The notes beneath the pieces are model-generated. The model ran no database searches. It saw only the letters and a list, made by a program, of their open reading frames with translations, and was not told the DNA's origin. This document shows, in pieces, positions 1 to 4,929 of a stretch of DNA of 6,361 nucleotides; within the stretch, counting starts at the first letter, position 1, and every line of letters starts with the position of its first letter. Position numbers and translations under genes: made by a program. The stretch comes from Azorhizobium sp943369575 (GTDB lineage: Bacteria; Pseudomonadota; Alphaproteobacteria; Rhizobiales; Xanthobacteraceae): assembly GCA_943369575.1 (NCBI GenBank), contig CALRNP020000282.1, positions 1 through 6,361 of the forward strand. The letters run 5' to 3'.

Positions 1-465
1 GATGGCGAAGGCCGGATCGTTCCAGCGATAGGTGCGGGCGAGGTCGGCCGCATAGGTCGCCGACATCAGATAGGAGACCTCGCTGTCGTCCACGAGACTG
101 AGGAAACCGTGGGCACAGCCGGCGGGAATATAGAGGGCGTTGCGCCGCTCCGCGTCCAGCTCCACCGCTGTCCAGGCACAAAAGGTGGGCGAGGCGGGGC
201 GCAGGTCCACCGCCACGTCGAACACCCGCCCGCGGGTGGCGCGCACCAGCTTGGCCTCCGGCTGCGGTTCGGCTTGCAGATGCAGGCCGCGCAGGGTTCC
301 GGCGCGGGGATTGAACGAGGTGTTGGCCTGGGGAAAGGCGCTCGCCATGCCATGAGCGGCGAAGGTCTCGGCGCAGAAGGTGCGGGCGAACAGCCCGCGG
401 TCATCGGCGAATGGCGTGACCTCCACAAGCATCACCCCGGCCAAGGCGGTGGCGCTGATCTTCAT
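1..465 (-). CDS. rfbC: RmlC/RfbC-family NDP-4-keto-6-deoxyhexose epimerase, C-terminus missing
   Basis: This is a cupin-fold epimerase of the dTDP-4-dehydrorhamnose 3,5-epimerase family. Such enzymes invert C3 and/or C5 of a 4-keto-6-deoxy nucleotide sugar in the cytoplasm. The window holds 155 residues from an ATG at 465; the family is usually about 180-185 residues, so roughly the last 25-30 are beyond position 1. Visible family motifs are RGLHLQ (residues 59-64, with the catalytic-type His62), EAKLVRATRGRVFDVAVDLR (70-89), IPAGCAHGF (113-121) and a Tyr at 132 in VSYLM, where the family's catalytic Tyr lies. RTYRWNDPAFAI (144-155) is also typical. The ATG overlaps the TGA of the upstream methyltransferase by 4 bp (ATGA), so translation is probably coupled; no strong Shine-Dalgarno is seen. 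Because all upstream genes handle CDP-sugars, the substrate is inferred to be a C-methylated CDP-4-keto-6-deoxyhexose and not dTDP-rhamnose precursor. Whether it acts at C3, C5 or both cannot be told from sequence. Confidence 0.88.
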   Translation of the reverse strand, partial: MKISATALAGVMLVEVTPFADDRGLFARTFCAETFAAHGMASAFPQANTSFNPRAGTLRGLHLQAEPQPEAKLVRATRGRVFDVAVDLRPASPTFCAWTAVELDAERRNALYIPAGCAHGFLSLVDDSEVSYLMSATYAADLARTYRWNDPAFAI

Positions 466-1697
466 GGCAGCACCGTCAACTCCGGCACGGCGATGACGAA
501 TTGCCCGCCCCAGCTGCGCACGTCGGCATTGGACGACATCACCTCGTCCTTGATGTTCCAGGGCAGGATCAGCACGTAGTCGGGCCGGGTCTGCGCCAGC
601 ATCTCGGGGGCGTGGATGGGCAGGCGGCTGCCGGGCAAGAGATGGCCCTGCTTGTGCGGGCTGCGGTCCACCACATAAGCGATCTGGTCGGCGGTGACGC
701 CGCAGAAGTTCAGCAGCGTGTTGCCCTTGGCGGCGGCGCCATAGGCGGCAACGCTCTTGCCCTGCGCCTTGGCCTGCGCGAGGAAGGCGAGCAAACCGTC
801 GCGGATCGGCGTCACCCGGTCTTGGAACGCCGCATAGATGGCGTCCTGGTCTAGGCCGGCTGCGGCTTCATCCGCCCGCACCTTGGCGACGCCGGGGCAC
901 TCGGGATGGGTGGTGGCCGCGTTCCGGCAGGCCAGCACCCGCAGGCTACCGCCATGGGTGGGCCATTCCTCGACGTCGAACACCTTCAGCCCGTGGGCGG
1001 CGAACACCGTCTCCACCGCCAGCAGGGAGAGATAATAGAAATGCTCGTGATAGACGGTGTCGAACTGCACGTGCTCGATCAGGCGCAGCAGATGGGGGAA
1101 CTCGACGCTGATGACGCCTTCCGGCTTCAGGATGCGGGCGAAGCCTTCGACGAAATCATTGATATCCGGCACGTGGGCCAGCACATTGTTGGCCACCACC
1201 AGATCGGCGCTGCCCTCCTGCGCCACCACGTCATTGGCGGTGTCGGTGCCGAAGAAGCGGGCCTGGGTGCGCACGCCGGCGGCCTCCGCCACCTCCGCCA
1301 CATTGGCGGCGGGCTCGATGCCCAGCACCGGAATGCCCGCATCGACGAAATGGCGCAGCAGATAGCCGTCATTGCTGGCCACCTCCACCACATGGGAGGC
1401 GGGCGTCAGGCCGAAGCGGGCGATGGCCATGTGGGCGAAGCGCTTGGCGTGCGCCACCCAGCTGTCGCTGAAGGAGGAGAAATAGGCGTAATGCCCGAAG
1501 ATCTCCTCCGGCGGCACGAAGGCATCCGCCTGCACCAGCCGACATTCGCCGCAGACGCTGGCGCGCAGTGGAAAGCTCGGCTCGGGATCGGCGCGCCGCT
1601 CCGGCGGCACATAGGAATTGGCCAGCGGCATGGAGCCGAGGTCCACGAACGATTGCGCGAGCTTGGCGTTGCAGAAGCGGCAATGTCCGGCGATCAC
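462..1697 (-). CDS. TylC3/TcaB9-type zinc-containing sugar C-methyltransferase, SAM-dependent
   Basis: This 411-residue protein belongs to the family of NDP-4-keto-6-deoxysugar 3-C-methyltransferases (TylC3, TcaB9), which add an SAM-derived methyl group to C3 next to the 4-keto group. The domains follow the family order. An N-terminal zinc-binding domain has CRFC (Cys6, Cys9) and CGEC (Cys49, Cys52). A Rossmann methyltransferase domain has the SAM motif VVEVASNDGYL (residues 103-113) and a later acidic segment around LGIEPAANV (125-133). The family's catalytic region appears as YHEHFYYLS (216-224), where a His in this motif is the proposed base in TcaB9. The C-terminal substrate-binding domain starts near AAYGAAAKGNTLLNF (317-331). 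I chose a GTG start at 1697 because it overlaps the dehydratase stop as GTGA, has AGGAG 8 nt upstream, and puts the zinc motif at the very N-terminus as in relatives. A longer frame upstream to 1907 would only run through the dehydratase gene. The methylated position (C3) is inferred from the family. Confidence 0.92.
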   Translation of the reverse strand: MIAGHCRFCNAKLAQSFVDLGSMPLANSYVPPERRADPEPSFPLRASVCGECRLVQADAFVPPEEIFGHYAYFSSFSDSWVAHAKRFAHMAIARFGLTPASHVVEVASNDGYLLRHFVDAGIPVLGIEPAANVAEVAEAAGVRTQARFFGTDTANDVVAQEGSADLVVANNVLAHVPDINDFVEGFARILKPEGVISVEFPHLLRLIEHVQFDTVYHEHFYYLSLLAVETVFAAHGLKVFDVEEWPTHGGSLRVLACRNAATTHPECPGVAKVRADEAAAGLDQDAIYAAFQDRVTPIRDGLLAFLAQAKAQGKSVAAYGAAAKGNTLLNFCGVTADQIAYVVDRSPHKQGHLLPGSRLPIHAPEMLAQTRPDYVLILPWNIKDEVMSSNADVRSWGGQFVIAVPELTVLP

Positions 1698-2749
1698 GGC
1701 AGAAGCTCCTCGTAGCGGGTGATTTGCGCCAGACTGAGCGCGCGCATATCGGCGCCCGCGCGATGGGCGCTGTACCATTGGGCGGTCCAGGCGATGGTGT
1801 CCGCCAGCGACAGGCGCGGCCGCCAGCCGAGACTGGCGGCGGCCAGATCGGAATTGAGCACCAGGGCCTGGGCCTCGGGCGGATGGAGGCCGTCCGCCTG
1901 CGCCCACGGGGCGGGCAGGTCGAAGGCGGCGCCCAAGGCCTCCGCCACCTGCGCCACCGAGGCGACGCTGGCGGGATCGGGACCGAAATTGAGCGCCTCG
2001 GGCACCTGCGCCGGGCGCTCCACCAGGGCCTGGGCGAGCGCGAGATAGCCGGCCAGCGGCTCGATCACATGCTGCCAGGGGCGCACCGCTTGCGGGTAGC
2101 GCAGGCGCACCGGCGTGTTTGATGTGAGCGCCCGGATGAAGTCCGGCACCAGCCGGTCGTCGGACCAGTCGCCGCCGCCCACCACATTGCCGGCGCGGGC
2201 GGTGGCGATGGCGGGGCCACCGGCGCGGAAGAAGCTCTCGCGCAGGCTGGCGGTGACCAACTCGGCGCAGGCCTTCGAGGCGCTGTAGGGGTCCTTGCCG
2301 CCGAGCGGGTCGCCCTCGCGGAAGGGAACGCCGTCGTTGGAATTGGCATAGACTTTGTCGGTGGTGACCACCACCACTGCCTCGACGCCATCAAGCCCGC
2401 GCAGCGCGTTCAGCAGATTGACGGTGCCCATGATGTTGGTGGCGAAGGTCTCCACCGGCGCGGCATAGGACTGGCGCACCAGGGCCTGGGCGGCCATGTG
2501 GATCACCACCTGCGGGCGCGCCCGCGCCACCACGGCGGCCAAGGCGGCGCCGTCGCAGATGTCGCCATGGGCGTGCTGCTGGCCCGGCCAGGGGGCGAGG
2601 ACGTCATAAAGCGCCGGCTGGGTCTGCGGCGGCAGCGCGATGGCGCTCACCTGCGCCCCCAGCCGCTCCAGCCACAGGCAGAGCCAGGCGCCCTTGAAGC
2701 CGGTGTGGCCGGTCACCAGAACCCGGCGGCCGGCCCAGAACGGGCTCAC
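1694..2749 (-). CDS. rfbG: CDP-glucose 4,6-dehydratase
   Basis: This extended short-chain dehydrogenase/reductase converts CDP-D-glucose to CDP-4-keto-6-deoxy-D-glucose, the branch point for CDP-linked deoxy sugars. With the start used here it has 351 residues, close to the usual 357 or so. The NAD-binding signature VTGHTGFKG lies at residues 12-20, preceded by the typical FWAGRRV. The catalytic TTDKVY is at 129-134 and the YSASK pair (Tyr155, Lys159) follows. RAGNVVGGGDW further on matches the CDP-glucose dehydratase subgroup. Three starts are possible: GTG at 2785, ATG at 2764 and GTG at 2749. I prefer 2749 because it overlaps the cytidylyltransferase stop by 4 bp (GTGA), like the other junctions in this operon, and gives the N-terminus usual for the family. 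Its GGAAAG ribosome site is weak, and the ATG at 2764 (356 residues) is a real alternative. It sits directly after rfbF, which makes its substrate. Confidence 0.93.
   Translation of the reverse strand: MSPFWAGRRVLVTGHTGFKGAWLCLWLERLGAQVSAIALPPQTQPALYDVLAPWPGQQHAHGDICDGAALAAVVARARPQVVIHMAAQALVRQSYAAPVETFATNIMGTVNLLNALRGLDGVEAVVVVTTDKVYANSNDGVPFREGDPLGGKDPYSASKACAELVTASLRESFFRAGGPAIATARAGNVVGGGDWSDDRLVPDFIRALTSNTPVRLRYPQAVRPWQHVIEPLAGYLALAQALVERPAQVPEALNFGPDPASVASVAQVAEALGAAFDLPAPWAQADGLHPPEAQALVLNSDLAAASLGWRPRLSLADTIAWTAQWYSAHRAGADMRALSLAQITRYEELLP
1706..1710 (-). promoter_or_regulatory. ribosome binding site of the C-methyltransferase
   Basis: AGGAG on the minus strand, eight bases before the GTG at 1697 and inside the last codons of rfbG. 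It decides the GTG start, which has no other in-frame competitor at the expected place. Confidence 0.65.
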
Positions 2750-3519
2750 GCCCACACTTTCCATGGCGCCCGGCCGGAGTTCCACATTTCGTCCAGCTGG
2801 ATGCGCTCGCGCAGCGTATCCATGGGCCGCCAGAAGCCGTCATGGGGATAAGCGGCGAGTTGGCCGCGCTCCACCAGTGTCTCCAGCGGCCCGGCTTCCC
2901 ACACGCACTCGTCGCTGTCGATCAGGTCCAGCACTTCCGGCTGCAGCACGAAGAAGCCGCCATTGATGCGCTGGGTGCCGGCCACCGGCTTCTCCACGAA
3001 GGCGGAAACCTTGTTATTCTCGATATTGGCCGAGCCGAAGCGGCCGGGAGGCGCCACCGCGCACATGGTGGCCTGGAGGCCCTGGGCGCGATGGAAGGCA
3101 ACTTCGGCGGCCACGTCCACGTCGGCGACGCCGTCGCCATAGGTCATGCAGAAGGCTTCGCCGGGGGTCAGATAGGGCTTGATACGCTTCAGGCGGCCGC
3201 CGGTCATGGTGTTGAGGCCGGTGTCGACGACGCTCACCCGCCAGTTCGGCTTGTCCGACTGGTGGTAGTGAATGAGGTTGCGGCCCAGATCGACGGTGAT
3301 GTCGCTGTGGTGCAGCACCAGATTGGCGAAGTACTCCTTGATCTGGTAGCCCTTGTAGCCGGCACAGACGATGAAATCATTGAAGCCGTAATGAGCATAG
3401 ATGCTCATGATGTGCCAGATGATCGGTTTCTCGCCGATCTCCACCAACGGCTTGGGCCGGACGATGGTTTCTTCCGCCAGCCGCGAACCGAGGCCGCCGG
3501 CCAGGATCACGACTTTCAT
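2746..3519 (-). CDS. rfbF: glucose-1-phosphate cytidylyltransferase
   Basis: This enzyme transfers CMP from CTP to alpha-D-glucose 1-phosphate, giving CDP-glucose and pyrophosphate, the first step of CDP-deoxysugar synthesis. The protein is 257 residues, the standard length of RfbF/DdhA. The nucleotidyltransferase signature ILAGGLGSRL is at residues 5-14, followed by EETIVRPKP with the conserved Lys23. YGDGVADVD (127-135) carries the metal-binding Asp. TGGRLKR (106-112), PPGRFG (157-162), EKP (176-178), INGGFFVL (185-192) and GFWRPMDTLRE (228-238) all match the cytidylyltransferase subgroup and not the dTDP-glucose (RmlA) one. I chose the ATG at 3519 because it starts MKVVILAGG exactly as in relatives and has GGAG six bases upstream; an in-frame extension to 3588 would add 23 unlikely residues. 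It is the first gene of the four-gene sugar operon, with 143 bp of non-coding DNA in front. Confidence 0.96.
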   Translation of the reverse strand: MKVVILAGGLGSRLAEETIVRPKPLVEIGEKPIIWHIMSIYAHYGFNDFIVCAGYKGYQIKEYFANLVLHHSDITVDLGRNLIHYHQSDKPNWRVSVVDTGLNTMTGGRLKRIKPYLTPGEAFCMTYGDGVADVDVAAEVAFHRAQGLQATMCAVAPPGRFGSANIENNKVSAFVEKPVAGTQRINGGFFVLQPEVLDLIDSDECVWEAGPLETLVERGQLAAYPHDGFWRPMDTLRERIQLDEMWNSGRAPWKVWA

Positions 3520-3662
3520 GACCGGCTCCGCGCCACGAGGCCGGCGCTGCGGCCGCAGTTCAAACGTTGCATGGCTTTCCCCCGCCAAACGTCTCGTCGA
3601 TTGTTTGACGGCACTAGACAGGGGCTTGCTTGTGCGGGGCTGGTTCCGGGATAGGGGCGCGT
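3520..3662 (-). promoter_or_regulatory. leader/promoter region of the sugar operon
   Basis: This 143-bp non-coding gap lies between the end of fpr and the start of rfbF, and is the only space in which a promoter for the sugar operon could lie within the window. I found no convincing -35/-10 pair. Visible structure is a perfect 12-bp palindrome CTGCGGCCGCAG (3547-3558) in the presumed leader, and the 7-mer CAAACGT repeated in direct orientation at 3561-3567 and 3586-3592, 25 bp apart. There is no hairpin plus T-run to end fpr transcription, so read-through from fpr is possible. The promoter assignment rests on position only. Confidence 0.4.
3526..3529 (-). promoter_or_regulatory. ribosome binding site of rfbF
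   Basis: GGAG on the minus strand, six bases before the ATG at 3519. It supports this start over the in-frame extension to 3588. Confidence 0.6.
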
Positions 3663-4436
3663 TCAGCGCTCCGCGAAGGCCTTTTCAACCACATAGGAGG
3701 CCGGGCGCGCGCCCGCCCCTTCCACGAAGCCGCGCGCCTCCAGGATGGTGCTGAGGTCGGCGATCATCTGCGGGCTGCCGCACAGCATGGCGCGGTCGGT
3801 CTGCGCATCCAGCGGCGGCAGGCCGAGGTCGGCGGCGATGGTGCCCAGGGCCAAAAGGTCGCTCACCCGGCCCTGATTGCGGAACGGCTCGCGGGTGACG
3901 GTGGGATAATGCAGCAGCTTGCCGGCGCTCATCTCGCCGAGGATCTCGTGGCTGCGCACCGCCTCCACCACCGTCTCGCCATAGGCCAGCTCCGCCACCG
4001 TGCGGCAGCCGTGCACCAGCACCACGGCCTCGAACCGCTCATAGGTCTCCGGATCCTTGATCAGGCTGACGAAGGGGGCAAGGCCGGTGCCGGTGGCCAG
4101 CATGTAGAGGTGCTTGCCGGGGGTGAGATTGTCCAGCAGCAGCGTGCCCGTGGGGCGGCGGCCCACCAGGATGGGATCGCCGGGCTTCAGATCCTGTAGG
4201 CGCGAGGTGAGCGGGCCGTCGGGGACCTTGATGGAGAAGAACTCCAGCTGGTCCTCATAGGGCGCGCAGGCCATGGAATAGGCCCGCAGCAGCGGCTTTT
4301 CGCCCACCTGAAGGCCGATCATGGTGAACTGGCCGCTGCGAAAGCGGAAGGAGGGGTCGCGGGTGGCGGTGAAGGAGAACAGCCGGTCGGTCCAGTGGCG
4401 GACCTCCAGCACGGTCTCGTGGGCGATGTTGCTCAT
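3663..4436 (-). CDS. fpr: ferredoxin-NADP+ reductase, bacterial FPR type
   Basis: This FAD enzyme moves electrons between NADP(H) and ferredoxin or flavodoxin in the cytoplasm. At 257 residues it has the length of Azotobacter vinelandii FPR. The FAD-binding motif RAYSMA is at residues 51-56, and FFSIKVPDGPLTSRL (67-81 region) is characteristic of this family. In the NADP-binding half, ATGTGLAPF (114-122) is the pyrophosphate-binding loop and MLCGSPQM (217-224) the nicotinamide-side Cys-Gly motif. The C-terminus, ending EKAFAER, resembles the Azotobacter/Rhodobacter subclass and lacks the aromatic terminal residue of the E. coli subclass. The ATG at 4436 is nine bases after the ferredoxin stop and has AGGAG five bases upstream. 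It forms a two-gene unit with the ferredoxin, its probable partner. Members of this family serve in oxidative-stress defence, sulfite reduction or nitrogen fixation; the role here is not shown by the sequence. Confidence 0.95.
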   Translation of the reverse strand: MSNIAHETVLEVRHWTDRLFSFTATRDPSFRFRSGQFTMIGLQVGEKPLLRAYSMACAPYEDQLEFFSIKVPDGPLTSRLQDLKPGDPILVGRRPTGTLLLDNLTPGKHLYMLATGTGLAPFVSLIKDPETYERFEAVVLVHGCRTVAELAYGETVVEAVRSHEILGEMSAGKLLHYPTVTREPFRNQGRVSDLLALGTIAADLGLPPLDAQTDRAMLCGSPQMIADLSTILEARGFVEGAGARPASYVVEKAFAER

Positions 4437-4441
4437 GGTCT

Positions 4442-4446
4442 CTCCT
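4442..4446 (-). promoter_or_regulatory. ribosome binding site of fpr
   Basis: AGGAG on the minus strand, five bases before the fpr ATG. It overlaps the last base of the ferredoxin stop codon, which favours reinitiation or coupled translation of the two redox partners. Confidence 0.7.
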
Positions 4447-4781
4447 CACTCGGCGGCGGGGGCGGCGCTGAAGGCGGTGGGGTATTTGTCGGGCCGGCCC
4501 ATCCAGGCCTCGGCATCGGCGGGCGGCTCTTTCTTCTCCGCGATCACCGGCCAGAGCTCGGCATAGCGGGCGTTCAGCTCCACCCAGGGCAGACCCTCCG
4601 CATGGTCGGCGGCGCGGATGGCATCGGCCGGGCATTCCGGCTCGCACACGCCGCAGTCGATGCAGTTTTCGGGGTGGATGACGAGCATGTTCTCGCCTTC
4701 ATGGAAGCAGTCCACCGGGCAGGCGGCGACGCAATCCATGAATTTGCAGCGGATGCAATTGTCGGTGACGACGTAAGTCAT
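4446..4781 (-). CDS. fdxA: 7Fe ferredoxin ([3Fe-4S][4Fe-4S]), FdI/FdxA type
   Basis: This small soluble electron carrier has 111 residues, near the 106 of mature Azotobacter vinelandii FdI. All nine cysteines of FdI are present at the same spacing, one residue later because Met1 is counted: 9, 12, 17, 21, 25, 40, 43, 46 and 50. By analogy with FdI, Cys9, 17 and 50 hold the 3Fe cluster and Cys21, 40, 43 and 46 the 4Fe cluster, with Cys25 free. The segment VVTDNCIRCK (4-13) and CPVDCFHEG (21-29) match closely, and the C-terminal half (LNARYAELWP...EKKEPPADAEAW) also follows FdI. The last 15 or so residues are Ala/Pro-rich and seem specific to this lineage. The ATG at 4781 is fixed by the family N-terminus; its ribosome site (GGA eight bases upstream) is weak. 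It lies directly before fpr. In Azotobacter, FdI and FPR bind each other and FdI affects fpr expression, so the pairing is functionally sensible. Confidence 0.95.
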   Translation of the reverse strand: MTYVVTDNCIRCKFMDCVAACPVDCFHEGENMLVIHPENCIDCGVCEPECPADAIRAADHAEGLPWVELNARYAELWPVIAEKKEPPADAEAWMGRPDKYPTAFSAAPAAE

Positions 4782-4803
4782 TGCGCAGATCCGTTCCGTT
4801 TCT

Positions 4804-4817
4804 CTAGTTTAATCTAG
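4804..4817. promoter_or_regulatory. 14-bp near-palindrome before fdxA
   Basis: CTAGTTTAATCTAG is a dyad with only one mismatched pair, ending 22 bp before the fdxA ATG. It is AT-rich in a GC-rich sequence. It may be an operator or lie in the promoter -10/transcription-start area; no known regulator can be named from it. Confidence 0.35.
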
Positions 4818-4834
4818 CGGAAAGCGGATCAGCT

Positions 4835-4853
4835 GCTGCGTTATATTCAGTTG
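4835..4853 (-). repeat. tandem 19-bp repeat, copy 2 (fdxA-proximal)
   Basis: The minus strand reads CAACTGAATATAACGCAGC, matching copy 1 at 13 of 19 positions. The arms ACTGAA and ACGCA are identical and only the AT centre and flanks differ. It starts 31 bp from copy 1, about three helical turns. TATAAC inside this copy could double as a -10 element, although no good -35 lies 17 bp upstream of it. Confidence 0.45.
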
Positions 4854-4862
4854 AGCGGTCAA
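4851..4862. promoter_or_regulatory. TTGA-N4-TCAA dyad between the two repeats
   Basis: TTGAGCGGTCAA is an inverted repeat centred between the two 19-bp repeats. It resembles half-sites of FNR/FixK boxes, but those have six bases between TTGA and TCAA and this has four, so it is not a standard FNR/FixK site. On the minus strand the same bases contain TTGACC, a good -35 hexamer, but no -10 stands at 16-18 bp from it. Confidence 0.3.
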
Positions 4863-4865
4863 TTA

Positions 4866-4884
4866 GTTGCGTATATTTCAGTCG
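4866..4884 (-). repeat. tandem 19-bp repeat, copy 1 (fdxA-distal)
   Basis: The minus strand reads CGACTGAAATATACGCAAC, the partner of the copy at 4835-4853. Two same-orientation AT-centred copies on the same face of the helix upstream of a gene suggest a pair of binding sites for an activator. This is inference from layout only. Confidence 0.45.
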
Positions 4885-4888
4885 GTGT

Positions 4889-4924
4889 GCGCGGGCATGG
4901 CGCGCCCGCGCGGACCTGCGCGGG
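4889..4924 (-). terminator. three-part GC-rich inverted repeat after the ABC operon
   Basis: On the minus strand CCCGCGC (4924-4918), GCGCGGGC (4911-4904) and GCCCGCGC (4896-4889) follow one another. The middle arm can pair with the first (7 bp, 6-nt loop) or the third (8 bp, 7-nt loop), giving two mutually exclusive stems. It begins five bases after the ATPase stop codon and precedes the fdxA regulatory region, so transcription termination or mRNA 3'-end protection is the simplest role. No T-run follows either stem, so it is not a canonical intrinsic terminator. Confidence 0.45.
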
Positions 4925-4929
4925 AGACC

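Noticed and set aside
906..1715. Long plus-strand open frame (269 codons) opposite the methyltransferase gene
   Set aside because: It is rich in His, Gly, Ala and Arg, as expected for the antisense of a GC-rich gene, matches no family I know, and is fully covered by the well-supported methyltransferase on the other strand.
1698..1907. N-terminal extension of the methyltransferase frame to 1907
   Set aside because: This stretch is inside rfbG in another frame, and the zinc-binding CRFC motif of the family starts only five residues after the GTG at 1697.
2842..3654. Plus-strand open frame (270 codons) opposite rfbF
   Set aside because: It is an antisense shadow of a 257-residue protein with all RfbF motifs; no ribosome site or recognisable domain.
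3520..3662. Intrinsic terminator after fpr or clear sigma-70 promoter before rfbF
   Set aside because: No stem followed by a T-run and no acceptable -35/-10 pair with 16-18 bp spacing could be found by eye.
4851..4862. FNR/FixK box upstream of fdxA
   Set aside because: The half-sites TTGA and TCAA are four bases apart; the FNR/FixK consensus needs six. I keep it only as a dyad of unknown role.
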